A stretch of 64,000 nt of DNA from Symsagittifera roscoffensis. Lineage: Eukaryota; Xenacoelomorpha; Acoela; Convolutidae. Shown here in pieces: positions 39,646-49,599 of this stretch. The notes beneath the pieces were generated by a model, which was not told the DNA's origin, made no database searches, and saw only the letters and a list, made by a program, of their open reading frames with translations. The position numbers were made by a program, and so were the translations under genes. Positions within the stretch are counted from its first letter, which is position 1. Every line of letters begins with the position of its first letter. The stretch covers positions 23,672,303 to 23,736,302 of the forward strand of contig NC_087069.1 of NCBI RefSeq assembly GCF_963678635.1, read 5' to 3'.

Positions 39646-41577
39646 TTAGCATATGCTCAGATAGTATTTTTTATGTAAGTAAACCTCTATGTCAGTCTCT
39701 GAAAATATCACATGCACAAGAGCGTACAACTCTCTCGGATGTAGCTTTCCCCTATTAGGATCGTATACTGGCAACGAGAGAGAGGTCACACTTCTCTCAA
39801 CCAGGAAATCCCTAAGTCGAGTCAAGGCCAATACCAAGCTCTCCGGATTCACGTGTTGCCTATCAGTAGCTTTCGTAACCAAAAAACACAAATATTTCCC
39901 TGGTATCTGTGATGCAACAGGGGGCAACGCTATCATTCCTCCTACACCCGGCCTCTGTTTCCACAAAAACTCGATATTCTTGTACTCTCTTTTAAAGTCG
40001 GCCGCTAGTGCTGTTTTGAAGCTTACGTCCGCAGTTATCGCTATGGCGCACGTGCGTTCCGTGAGTATGAAATCGCTGTCCGTTATAACGATATTGTTCG
40101 AATAGTGGTTCGGGAGATCAAAATACGATTCAAAGATTCGTCCAAAAGGTGGTTTCTTAGCATTCTCGCCCTCTGTCTCTAGTTCTCCGGTTTCCCTTGC
40201 CGATTTCAATTTTTTTATTATGAGATTTTCGGTGTGGGTGAGTCCTACCCCCACTCCCCGGACAAAAATATCCATCGACGTCCCCGTCGATCGCCCAAAG
40301 TCTAGGAGACCGAGGTTGGATTGTGGAACACGTAGAGGACCATCTGGGGCGACACAGTTGGACTCGGTATTGTCATGACTGATGTATTTGACGCCGTCTC
40401 TGTCGACGTCCTGAATCGTCAGGATCGTCTCTTTTGGATCTGTCGGCAGATCGTGGAGCCATTCGAGCACGCGCAAGTTTGTTAGTTCTTGCTCATGAGT
40501 CTGTTCCGCTTCTGGTTCAAACTCCACTTCCGGTTCTGATCGATCGTCGATCCAATCTTGATCCATATCGTTCACAAGGTCGATTTCTTCTAGCATCGCT
40601 ACTTCGTCCAGCCCCACCAGCGAGTCTATGACATCACTCACTACTATCCGGTCTACAACGAAGTCCTCGCCATACGGATTGTATTTCTTCTGGTTTTTTC
40701 CCCTCTTACTTTGGCGTGTCTCCATAGTGAGCGGAAAGTCAGGCTGTATTCCTTTGTCAATTTCGGTTTGTTCCGGGCAATCCCAGTCTTCTTCGGCATA
40801 GGGTAGAGTTTCATCGTCCACCTCTACTCGCTCAGTCAACTCGAGATCCAGTGGTAGATCACAATTGTCCACCATCTCATTCCCGTCGTTCTTGTCGCGA
40901 GTACCCCTTTCATTCACTTCACAAGCAGGATCCACTATTAAATAGTCTCCCTCTTGCATGTCCGCTGGGATGCACCAATCCTCGGACGAGGCGTTGTGTG
41001 GTTTGATATTCTCGTAATGAGCCGCTCTTCCGGTGCTCAGCCGATAAAAACGACCTCCTTGATGCACCTCTGTTATCTGAAATGGACCACGCCATTTCTT
41101 TAATAGTTTCTTGGTTCCTTTTGGTGGAACCACTTCCTGGAACACCCAGACGTAGTCGCCAACTGAGTAGGCTTTTGCATCGGCCGTCCTTTTATCAAAC
41201 CTCCTTTTTTGTCTAATCTGCGCCTGCTGCGTATTCCTCCTGCATAAGTCATTGAGGTCCTGTTGTCTTCTAATAACGTCCCGCACGTACGTTTGCGGTG
41301 CTGTCCTCTTCCCTTCATATTCAGGGTAGAAGAACGTTAACGGGAGTGCTTTTTCATGACCCGTCAGCATCATATGCGGACTTATTCCCGTGGTGGAATG
41401 CTCCGTGCTGTTGTAAGCACCCATCACTTGCGGCAAGTGCTTGTCCCAGTCATCCATATAGCGTGAGCAGTAGGCTCTCAACATGGATACCAGTGTGCGA
41501 TTCTGCCTCTCGACTAGGCCATTCGTTTGCGGGTGATAAGTGGTCGAGTGGGCCTGCGCTACCTGCGACCTTTTCAT
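39646..41577 (-). CDS. Integrase C-terminus fused to a macrodomain (ORF3)
   Basis: 643 residues, in the same frame as the preceding RT-integrase frame and separated from it only by a TGA at 41,578-41,580. Residues 1-30 complete the integrase core: HSTTYHPQTNGLVERQNR holds the catalytic Glu. A GPF motif (KKWRGPFQITEVHQGG, about 165-180) is typical of gypsy-group integrase tails. A long acidic linker follows. Residues about 505-640 resemble the OARD1/TARG1 type of macrodomain: CAIAITADVSFKTALAADFK, KYLCFLVTKATDR (its Lys matches the catalytic Lys of that family), ALTRLRDFLVERSVTSLSLP and FSETDIEVYL. The usual GCGLD loop is replaced by YDPNRGKL, so activity is uncertain. OARD1 removes ADP-ribose from acidic residues. 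The domain may counter host ADP-ribosylation. Confidence 0.85.
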   Translation of the reverse strand: MKRSQVAQAHSTTYHPQTNGLVERQNRTLVSMLRAYCSRYMDDWDKHLPQVMGAYNSTEHSTTGISPHMMLTGHEKALPLTFFYPEYEGKRTAPQTYVRDVIRRQQDLNDLCRRNTQQAQIRQKRRFDKRTADAKAYSVGDYVWVFQEVVPPKGTKKLLKKWRGPFQITEVHQGGRFYRLSTGRAAHYENIKPHNASSEDWCIPADMQEGDYLIVDPACEVNERGTRDKNDGNEMVDNCDLPLDLELTERVEVDDETLPYAEEDWDCPEQTEIDKGIQPDFPLTMETRQSKRGKNQKKYNPYGEDFVVDRIVVSDVIDSLVGLDEVAMLEEIDLVNDMDQDWIDDRSEPEVEFEPEAEQTHEQELTNLRVLEWLHDLPTDPKETILTIQDVDRDGVKYISHDNTESNCVAPDGPLRVPQSNLGLLDFGRSTGTSMDIFVRGVGVGLTHTENLIIKKLKSARETGELETEGENAKKPPFGRIFESYFDLPNHYSNNIVITDSDFILTERTCAIAITADVSFKTALAADFKREYKNIEFLWKQRPGVGGMIALPPVASQIPGKYLCFLVTKATDRQHVNPESLVLALTRLRDFLVERSVTSLSLPVYDPNRGKLHPRELYALVHVIFSETDIEVYLHKKYYLSIC

Positions 41578-44500
41578 TCACTCTTTCGTGAGATCACCTA
41601 CGAATGCTTTGCCATTATCCGATTGGAACGTGATGGGGCAGCCATGCCTTGCTATCCACACGTTTATCAAATGATCGCATGTTTCTTCTGCCGAGGCTGT
41701 CATGCAGGGTGCTGCCTCCGCATACTTCGTAAAATGGTCGATCATTACCAGCACCTGATTATAGCCCGTTGCTGTCATGCAGATTTTCTGATGATCAATT
41801 TGCACCACTTCGTTGAAACCTGACGATTCTATTGACTGTAGGGGGAACCTTAGTTTCCTGGGATCCTTTGCCTGTTGACAAGACAGGCATGCGGCTATCC
41901 ATTTCTCACAAGCCTTCTTCAATCCCGGCCATTCGAATCGTTTTTGTATCCTGTTATACACTTTGTCCACGCCTTGATGTCCCATCTGATCATGTGAGCG
42001 AAAGAGCAATTCAGTCTGGTACAACTGTGGTAACACTATTGAATTGTATTTATAAAGGACCTTGTCCTCCTCCTTGCGCTTACAGGCTACGATTCCGTCC
42101 TTATTCAGGTACAACAAGTCTTTCCTCTTCAGGTAAAATTGCTTCAGGATTTTGTAGCTGTCTTCTTCCAAGTCTCCCTTGTCAGGTGCTCCATTCTCGA
42201 TCCATCTTTTCAGACTGCTCGTCATTCTATCATTTCGTTGAGCCCTCAGGAGATCCGACAGCCTGTACCTGGCTTTCAAATACGTCTTCACCACGTTCAT
42301 TTGCCCACTCATTATCTCCGGAGCATGAGCATCGTCCATCAACTTGACACACCATATCTTTTTCAAAGGCGTCGCTTCTTGCACAGATGGTTCCAGATTG
42401 GTACGGACGACCGTACCATGTGGCAGCAATCTGGTTGGGCGTTTTGAAACTGCTATCAGCTCGAGCTCGTCTGCGGCATTATCTACCACAGTGCCCTCTT
42501 CATCTGAGGTGTATCTGTCCCTGTCTGGATCCTGATGTGTTTCTCGGTCCAGCCCACGCTGCTTCCAGTCTACCAATAAGGAGTGGATTGCGATCTCTGA
42601 CACATCGGAATTGGAAGTTGTTTCAGACGTGTTGTCCCAGGACTGGGGTCTCGAGTCACCACTTGAAACGACTGATTCCTCAACATCATATTCCAAGTTG
42701 TCTGAGATGTTTCTTGACTCCCCGGACAAAACTCTGTCCATCGGTCGCTTTGAACCCGACTCCCCGGACAAAATTCTGCCCCTAGGTGGTCTAGTCAACC
42801 TCTCCCCGGACAAGTCGTCCTGCACGGGCTCAAAGGTGTCTGACTCATCAGAGGAGACGTCCTTGACTGGCTCGAAGGTGTCAGACTCCCCGGACATTGT
42901 CTCGTCCATGGACGAACAATCTGGGCTTGGCTCATATTCCTCTTTTGCATCCGTGAAGTGCACTCTCCTCGTGAAGCTAGATTTCGACCTGATCCTGACT
43001 TCCTCAGTAGCTTGGTTTTGATTCGATGTTCCATATTCAGTGAACGAAGTTCTCAACAATACTTCTTTCGGCATCGAGGTCACCAGCTGGTTGACGAACG
43101 ACCTGCAATCCCGTTCAACGCCTCGGCTGCGAATGGACACTGGCCTCTTCTCTGTTCTCTCGGTGACAGTCAACCTCTGCATGGTCTCCATCCATTCACG
43201 ATCATGCCTATTCACTTCCCTATCCAACAAGTCACGGAGTTTTCCCATGACGTCCGGCGCCACGTTCACCGTCTTATTCAATAAAGCGATGCTGTTTATA
43301 CCCAGCCTGGTCAGTTCTTGCTGTACCAAGTTGGATCGGACTAGCAGGTCCAACGGAACGGGTTCGCCTCTGGCTAAAAGCTTTATCTCCGCGGCCTTCT
43401 CCACTGGAAGGTCAGGGTGTCCAGGTATAGGATGTCCTGATTTGTCTAACCACCTAGTAAGTGGCAGCTTATCGTAGGTTTCTTTGTCCAGAAAGGAAAA
43501 CCCGTCTTTGATCTCTGATTGGTTAGCCTGCTTCTCCTCGAGGCGCTCATAAAATTCTGTCTTTTTACTGAGGCTATCTGCGTTCTGGTGCTTGTCACGG
43601 GTACGGTGCTCTATGATCATGTGGTATCCATCCAGGCGCACAATCCAACGACCAATATAGCTTTGGTCCATCGAATAGGTTTTCAGCCAGGCAAGGGCAC
43701 GATTATCCACACGTAACTTGAAGGGAGCACTCCCCAAGTAGGCCCTGTATTTTTCCACGAAAGTGATCACCGCAAACATCTCCGCTTTTGGTGCGCCGTA
43801 CTTCATTTCAGTATCACTCAGGACTTTACTCCCGTAGGCTATCGGACGAAGAACCGTTCTCCCGTTCCACTCCTGCTCCTGGTGAAGTATGCCCGATATC
43901 GCAACCACTGATGCATCCGTGTCCAGCACGAACATTCCCTTCTCTGTTGGCATGCCGAGGACCGGTGCCTCGCAAAGTTCACGCTTGATGTTTTCAATTG
44001 AAACTTGTGCCTCATCAGTCCAGGTGAACTTTTTGCCCTTGTTTCTCATCAGCCTCTGCATGGGGTATATCTTGTCAGCATACCCCTTGATGAACTCTCG
44101 ATAATAATTTGCGAATCCCAGAAAACTCATCAGCTGTGTATCTGTCTTAGGTGCCTTCCAGGTCAGCACTGCTTCAACCGCTTCGGGATCTGGTCTCACT
44201 CCATGTTTGTCAACCAGGCGGCCCAGATACTTTATGGAATCCCTGAGGATTTCACACTTAGAGGGTTTGCATTTCAGACCCGCCTGCTTCATGCAAGAAA
44301 ACACCTCCTCCAACCTTTCTATGTGGTCTTCCAAGGTTGGTGTTGCAATCACGACATCATCGACATAACACATAATGAGATTCCCGTATTTCTTAGTGAC
44401 GCTCGTGAGTGCCTGGGCCATCAGTCGCTGGAATGTGGCCGTCGCGTTGCACAATCCGAATGGCATCCTCTTCCACTGGAACAATCCCAGCTCACACGCG

Positions 44501-44985
44501 AAACCTGTTTTCTCTCGATCTTGCTTTCTGAGTGGCACTTGCCAGAATGCGGAGCCCAAATCCAACGTCGTGAAGAACTTAGCGTCTCCCAGCTTGGATA
44601 GGCTCTCATCGATGCGGGGAATCGGGTATGCGTCCTTTATAGTCACTGCGTTCAGATAACGGAAATCACAACAAAATCTGAGTTGTCCCCCTTTCTTTTT
44701 CGCCATGACCACGCCACAAGCCCATGGGGACTTCGACGGCTCAATCATGTCGTACTCCATTAACATTTCAATTTCCTTCCTACACGCTTCTGACTTGTTT
44801 GGGGTCATTCTTCTCGCCCCTTCCCTATGAGGTACCGAGCCCTCTTCTATCTCAATCTCGTGCTCTACAAAATTGCAACAACCTATATCGGCCTTATGTT
44901 TTGAAAAAACGTCTGCGTTCCGATCTAGCACCGCCCTGAGCGAATCTAGTTCCTTGTCAGATATTTTACCTTCAGATGTTCTATC
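41578..44985 (-). CDS. pol: Reverse transcriptase-RNase H-integrase (ORF2)
   Basis: The frame opens at 44,985, overlaps the Gag-protease frame by 40 bases and has no plausible ATG, so it depends on upstream Gag translation. Counted from 44,931: RT about 30-270 with SAFWQVPL, FGLCNATATFQ and the active-site YVDD at about 187; RNase H about 325-460 beginning VLDTDAS; a linker of some 500 residues containing several SGES/SDES repeats (about 670-745); the integrase zinc finger about 980-1015 (HDQMGH...CLSC); and the first two catalytic Asp residues at IDHQK (about 1046) and SDNGKAF (about 1107). The frame then stops at a TGA and resumes in the same frame in ORF3, so the third catalytic residue is on the other side. 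The order is that of Ty3/mdg4 elements; the linker is unusually long. Confidence 0.95.
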   Translation of the reverse strand, partial: DRTSEGKISDKELDSLRAVLDRNADVFSKHKADIGCCNFVEHEIEIEEGSVPHREGARRMTPNKSEACRKEIEMLMEYDMIEPSKSPWACGVVMAKKKGGQLRFCCDFRYLNAVTIKDAYPIPRIDESLSKLGDAKFFTTLDLGSAFWQVPLRKQDREKTGFACELGLFQWKRMPFGLCNATATFQRLMAQALTSVTKKYGNLIMCYVDDVVIATPTLEDHIERLEEVFSCMKQAGLKCKPSKCEILRDSIKYLGRLVDKHGVRPDPEAVEAVLTWKAPKTDTQLMSFLGFANYYREFIKGYADKIYPMQRLMRNKGKKFTWTDEAQVSIENIKRELCEAPVLGMPTEKGMFVLDTDASVVAISGILHQEQEWNGRTVLRPIAYGSKVLSDTEMKYGAPKAEMFAVITFVEKYRAYLGSAPFKLRVDNRALAWLKTYSMDQSYIGRWIVRLDGYHMIIEHRTRDKHQNADSLSKKTEFYERLEEKQANQSEIKDGFSFLDKETYDKLPLTRWLDKSGHPIPGHPDLPVEKAAEIKLLARGEPVPLDLLVRSNLVQQELTRLGINSIALLNKTVNVAPDVMGKLRDLLDREVNRHDREWMETMQRLTVTERTEKRPVSIRSRGVERDCRSFVNQLVTSMPKEVLLRTSFTEYGTSNQNQATEEVRIRSKSSFTRRVHFTDAKEEYEPSPDCSSMDETMSGESDTFEPVKDVSSDESDTFEPVQDDLSGERLTRPPRGRILSGESGSKRPMDRVLSGESRNISDNLEYDVEESVVSSGDSRPQSWDNTSETTSNSDVSEIAIHSLLVDWKQRGLDRETHQDPDRDRYTSDEEGTVVDNAADELELIAVSKRPTRLLPHGTVVRTNLEPSVQEATPLKKIWCVKLMDDAHAPEIMSGQMNVVKTYLKARYRLSDLLRAQRNDRMTSSLKRWIENGAPDKGDLEEDSYKILKQFYLKRKDLLYLNKDGIVACKRKEEDKVLYKYNSIVLPQLYQTELLFRSHDQMGHQGVDKVYNRIQKRFEWPGLKKACEKWIAACLSCQQAKDPRKLRFPLQSIESSGFNEVVQIDHQKICMTATGYNQVLVMIDHFTKYAEAAPCMTASAEETCDHLINVWIARHGCPITFQSDNGKAFVGDLTKE

Positions 44986-47900
44986 TCAGGTAGGACAGGC
45001 CTATTCGCTGCTAACTCTGCTTCCGTCGGCCTCTCAGAAAAGTTGGAACAACTAGACAGCCCATCATCTGTTTCCGACTTCATTGAAAACAATTTCCTAG
45101 AAGATTTCAATTCAATTACTCTTTTCATTATACATTCTTGGTTCGCATGTAATGGACATTTAGTTACATCAAACTTCTTCACGTTCTCCACACTCAGAAA
45201 GTCTGTGTTCAGAGGCAAAGCGTAGCCAAGTTTCTTTCCCCTCTGTATTGTCACTGTTGTTGCTTCTGTGTTCAATAACACACTCACACACAGTCCGCTC
45301 TGAGTGAGTGAGAAGCTTCTTCCTAAAATAGCCGAGCTTTTACTGTTTGGATTTGGTACCAGACACGCCTGTCTGTCATTGCTGAGTTCATTCAAGTTCC
45401 TCATCCTAAACGTTGCTATTACGGCTTGGTTCGGTTTTAATCTAACTTTTCGATCCAGAAAAATCGGCACCTTGGCCTGATTAATTAAGATCTTATTAAG
45501 GGGTTTTTTCTCATACTTTCTTTCAGGATCCTTGATCCTAATCAATCCGTCATTGAGATCGATCGTGACGTCAAAGTTGCGAACGAAATCCCTTCCTAGG
45601 ATGAACTGGTCGGATTCATCCAAATTCTCTACTACTAGGAAGCTCATCCAAAGATGTCTCCCTCCGAGCTGCAGTGAGATGATCGGAGTTCGTCCGGCGA
45701 CATAGATCGCTCCCTGATTGGCAGCTGCCAACCTGATTTTTGTCGGTATGAGATCCGACCTATCAAAACCCATGTCGGTCCAAGTATTGACTGGCATGAC
45801 ACTAACTACTGCTCCCGTGTCTAGCAGTCCCTTTACTGAAAGTTGTCTGCCTTGCACGTCCAGAACGTGTGCGGCCAGATCTGCCTCGCAACCAATATGC
45901 ACAGCATCCTGTTCGAGCATCGCGTTGTGTCCGATTCGTCTGACCTTCAGCTCCTCTTGACCAATGTATATCCGGCCAACCTGATCGTTCGCATCAGTTA
46001 TGTGAGCTTTCGTGTAGATATTGATGCCATCCACGTTCATCAGAATCGGGTAAGGGCCATGGACATCGATATAATGTCCGTCCACTTTCATCAGCCTCGG
46101 ACCTCCCGTTGTGAGCAGCGCTCGCACTGCCCTGGAGTCCAGTTTGGGATCCTTCTCCTTCAGGTAGTCGGCATAGATGTCCAGGTGAACCAGTGTAATC
46201 TCGGATGGCTCGCTCAGGTTCTTGACCACCTGGTGCCCTGCGACTGAGATGATAGACATTATTTTGGTCCCTGCCTTCGTCATGCCGAAAGTCTTGCCAG
46301 ATATAACGTTCAGTTTTAGTCCCTGTTTCTTGGGCTCCTCTTTGTCTTCTACTTTTGTCGTCTTACTCAGGACATTAAGACTTTCCCGAAGATCTGTGCT
46401 CTCCAGTTCCGACCTTACCCATTGCTCCACTTCTTTCGTGGCTAGGTCTTGTTTGACATTCTGCAGAGCTGTCCTTGCCGCCAGGCCGTAATCCACCTTG
46501 AGTGGGCTAGACGACTCTGTTTCGAGGTTCGAGGCTATCGCCTCGTCAGGCCATGTTTTAACCTTGTTAGTCGTGAAAGTGCTCGGTGTCGTCTCCTTTC
46601 TCCGAGATTCAGCCTCGGTCATCAGACGTGCTCGACTGGCCTTGACACCCGAAAGCGCCTCATCGTGGCGGGGATGTTTCGCGTCCGCTACTGCGTCCCA
46701 AAATTGAGTACAATCCGACTTGAAGTGTCCCTCCAAATTACAGAAGAAGCACCTCGGACCATATTTCATGATGAGCCCTCTCACGTACTCTTCATGATCC
46801 TCGTCGGTCGCGTCAGCGTCCTCGAGAAAGTAGCCTATGGCCTTCATGTTCTGTTTGTATGCAGAACACGCAGAAACGTGATGGTCCATCGAACCACAAT
46901 TCGCACACGACCTCCTCTTGTCCATGTCATCGCGAGGTTTGTACCAACTGGAATTCGCACCAGTGTTTGTCCCGCTATAGTTGCCATAATTGCTGTAACG
47001 GTTTTGCGCCCTCGGTTTTATCAGTAAATACTCGCGTGACTTCATACGCAAGTCGTCGGGCGTGGGTACCTGGTCAAGCGACAGGGTGAAGTGAGTGGCC
47101 AACATCGTCTTCAACTCCTCACTCCTTACACCATCCATGAACTTCGAAGCGATCGCCAAGTTTCGTTCGGATATTCTCTCATCCGGGTTGCTCCTCCTCC
47201 TGAGCAATTCAAGGTCGTCCAAGAATTTGTCTATTGATTCTTCATCTCTCTGACGCCTCTTCTCGAACTTCACCATGGCCTGGTGCCCTTGTACTCCAGA
47301 GCCGAAACGATTCAGCAGGATGTCGAATATCTTGCGAGCGCTGTCTCTCTCATTGGTTCTTTTCGCCATTACACAATTTAATGCAGTACCCTCCAGGTTG
47401 CTCGTCAGCGCGCTGCACTCTTGTTTCTTGGAGAGATTCTCTTCCTCAAAGTGTAACTTCATCACCTCTATCCAAGTATCAATGCAGCCGTCTGACTCGT
47501 CTTTATATGACTTCGGCTTTTTCAGTGTTCTTCTTGACCTCTCTCCTCTCTCGGTTGACTTCGAGAGCTTGGTAATGAATGTTTCAAGAGATCTGTTCAG
47601 AGGCTCAAACATCGAAGCATACATCGTTGTGTCTTGTGAGACTGTAGTCAGATCTGGTACTGAACTGACTTGTGGCACGGTTGGCAATCTTGATTCCGGG
47701 GTGGCATCTGCCTCCGGTGGGACTGGATTTGTCCAGCCAGGCCTCTGCGGGGCTGCCCTTGGCCGCTCCTTGTTTCTATGTTCGTAGTTCGTTCTCGAGC
47801 CTTGCTGGGCTCTGGCACTGTTGCCCGTACCATCTCCAACATTCGCATGGCGTGAGCGCTCCCTTGAGTTGGAATGCTCCTGCCAACTATTCCCATTCAG

Positions 47901-49127
47901 GATCGCGTCAAGCTTCCGCATCATCAAGTCAGATTTGGCGTCCAACCTCCTTTCCAGGCCAGTCATCGTTTGGGCGTAGGTATTATCATGATCATTCAAC
48001 AATCGCTCGATCTCTCTTGTCATCCTAGCCTCTCTTTCCTCTGACTCTTTGTTTGCCTGTGCCAGGCTCTCGGCCAGGCATTGATCGGTGTCACGAATCA
48101 ATTGAGCCTGATCAAACCTCGCCTGCGACTTCACGTGCGTTAGCTCATCTTTCAAATTCTCTCGACCATGGTGAGCTCTCTCGTCCACTTGATCTATCCT
48201 CTTAGTCATGTCTCGCCTCAATTCATCCAGGCCATTCATCACACCAGCGAACATATCACTTATGTCACCAGCTGCCCCCAATGGCGGGGTTAGCCCCAGA
48301 GAAGACGAGGTCAACTGTGGCTGTAGCCTAGTACTTGATGACGCACCGCCCTTTTGCTTGTGCATTGACGTCATCAGTCTGTCGAACGTTGATGATGCTC
48401 CCATCGTTATCCCATCTGACATAGGCCTGGTCGGCGAGGCAGAAGACGCCTCCCTGCTCATGTCGTTCCTTGGGCACGGTGTGAAGTTCACATCCGGATG
48501 GGTTATCTCCGGGTAGCCATCACTGGAAGTCAAACCTACAGTTGGTAGTGACGCCATGCGTTCGTCGTACAAGGACTTCCAACTCTTCTTGGCCTTCGAG
48601 AACGTCTGCTCTTCACCCGGACTCATACTCGACATCATCGCGTTGTTACTCTGTTTGGCCAAGGATGAGTGTGCACTTGTCAGATGTGAAGGTTCCTTTC
48701 TCCATTTATAGCTCTTAGTCTCCGATTTGGACATTCCCCTGTACAACACTTCCTCCCGAGGTTCGACCTCGGGACTCTCCGAGGTCTCCTCTGTCCTCTC
48801 GACTTCCTCTCGTTCGAGGACCCCGTCTGGCTCAAAGTCGGGTCGAATGAGCGTTCGCTCCCCTTCGTCAAAGGGATCCACCGGCGTTTCGCTCGCAGGC
48901 TCGGCCTCGGCGCTCCGCCCTTGATTGCCATCAAGGTTTTTCTCGCTCCTTAGTCTCATTTCGATCACTGAAAGATCAGGTTGACCTTTAGTCGATTCGT
49001 CTTCAGCAAACGCGTCGGAAGCGCTGCTAAACGAGGTTTGGCTACGCCTAGTTCTAAATTTCCGCGTGCTTCCCTTGCTTAGCCTGGGAATTTTAGTAGT
49101 CGATCCTAACGAGTCCCTGCGCTGCAT
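44946..49127 (-). CDS. gag: Gag-protease polyprotein (ORF1)
   Basis: The first ATG is at 49,127 (about 1,393 residues). The related element begins at the equivalent ATG, which supports this start. In order: a basic N-terminus; a disordered acidic region; coiled coil about 325-430; a capsid-like gag core about 535-700 (ECSALTSNLEGTALNCVMAK, FEKRRQRDEESIDKFLDDLE); two CCHC zinc knuckles, CANCGSMDHHVSAC (about 741) and CFFCNLEGHFKSDC (about 793); and a retropepsin-type aspartic protease about 1,085-1,200 with LLDTGAVVSVMP and the ILGRD flap-side motif. Gag packages the RNA, and the protease matures the polyprotein. The frame ends 21 codons past where the second element reads on into RT, because one base is missing here relative to that copy. 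Confidence 0.93.
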   Translation of the reverse strand: MQRRDSLGSTTKIPRLSKGSTRKFRTRRSQTSFSSASDAFAEDESTKGQPDLSVIEMRLRSEKNLDGNQGRSAEAEPASETPVDPFDEGERTLIRPDFEPDGVLEREEVERTEETSESPEVEPREEVLYRGMSKSETKSYKWRKEPSHLTSAHSSLAKQSNNAMMSSMSPGEEQTFSKAKKSWKSLYDERMASLPTVGLTSSDGYPEITHPDVNFTPCPRNDMSREASSASPTRPMSDGITMGASSTFDRLMTSMHKQKGGASSSTRLQPQLTSSSLGLTPPLGAAGDISDMFAGVMNGLDELRRDMTKRIDQVDERAHHGRENLKDELTHVKSQARFDQAQLIRDTDQCLAESLAQANKESEEREARMTREIERLLNDHDNTYAQTMTGLERRLDAKSDLMMRKLDAILNGNSWQEHSNSRERSRHANVGDGTGNSARAQQGSRTNYEHRNKERPRAAPQRPGWTNPVPPEADATPESRLPTVPQVSSVPDLTTVSQDTTMYASMFEPLNRSLETFITKLSKSTERGERSRRTLKKPKSYKDESDGCIDTWIEVMKLHFEEENLSKKQECSALTSNLEGTALNCVMAKRTNERDSARKIFDILLNRFGSGVQGHQAMVKFEKRRQRDEESIDKFLDDLELLRRRSNPDERISERNLAIASKFMDGVRSEELKTMLATHFTLSLDQVPTPDDLRMKSREYLLIKPRAQNRYSNYGNYSGTNTGANSSWYKPRDDMDKRRSCANCGSMDHHVSACSAYKQNMKAIGYFLEDADATDEDHEEYVRGLIMKYGPRCFFCNLEGHFKSDCTQFWDAVADAKHPRHDEALSGVKASRARLMTEAESRRKETTPSTFTTNKVKTWPDEAIASNLETESSSPLKVDYGLAARTALQNVKQDLATKEVEQWVRSELESTDLRESLNVLSKTTKVEDKEEPKKQGLKLNVISGKTFGMTKAGTKIMSIISVAGHQVVKNLSEPSEITLVHLDIYADYLKEKDPKLDSRAVRALLTTGGPRLMKVDGHYIDVHGPYPILMNVDGINIYTKAHITDANDQVGRIYIGQEELKVRRIGHNAMLEQDAVHIGCEADLAAHVLDVQGRQLSVKGLLDTGAVVSVMPVNTWTDMGFDRSDLIPTKIRLAAANQGAIYVAGRTPIISLQLGGRHLWMSFLVVENLDESDQFILGRDFVRNFDVTIDLNDGLIRIKDPERKYEKKPLNKILINQAKVPIFLDRKVRLKPNQAVIATFRMRNLNELSNDRQACLVPNPNSKSSAILGRSFSLTQSGLCVSVLLNTEATTVTIQRGKKLGYALPLNTDFLSVENVKKFDVTKCPLHANQECIMKRVIELKSSRKLFSMKSETDDGLSSCSNFSERPTEAELAANRPVLPEIEHLKVKYLTRN

Positions 49128-49599
49128 AGTTTTGTACAAAATGAAAGTATTCGTAATTTGATGGCAATTCAAACGTACCACAAACAAGATTTAGTTAAAT
49201 CACTTAACGCTGCCTACTCGATTCCGTCAGTATCAAAATGTCTCTTAGATCTCTCACGACTAAATTAGTGACTCAGCTAAAGTTACACACAGGGTCTACC
49301 CAGTATTGATATAATGCTAACTCAACCCGGTTGTATAATATAACAGTATCACTAAGTTTCCACAAGATATAATCGACACACAAAACACAATCGATAATCA
49401 GATAAGAATATCCTACAGGTGACAGCGACCTTTTGTCAGTATCAATTTATCGCCACACAATTTATCAAGTCACTGCTTTGTTAAAATTAAACAATCTTCG
49501 ATAAAAAGCAGTGATGATTCAGAAATAGATAAATAAAACTTAGTCTTAAAGAAAAAGACTTCCCCCAATCGGAACGATCCGAAAGAACGAAGCCCAGGA

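Noticed and set aside
44955-44975. Programmed -1 frameshift between Gag-protease and RT
   Set aside because: There is no standard X XXY YYZ heptamer in the right frame, and the second element reads through this point without a shift.
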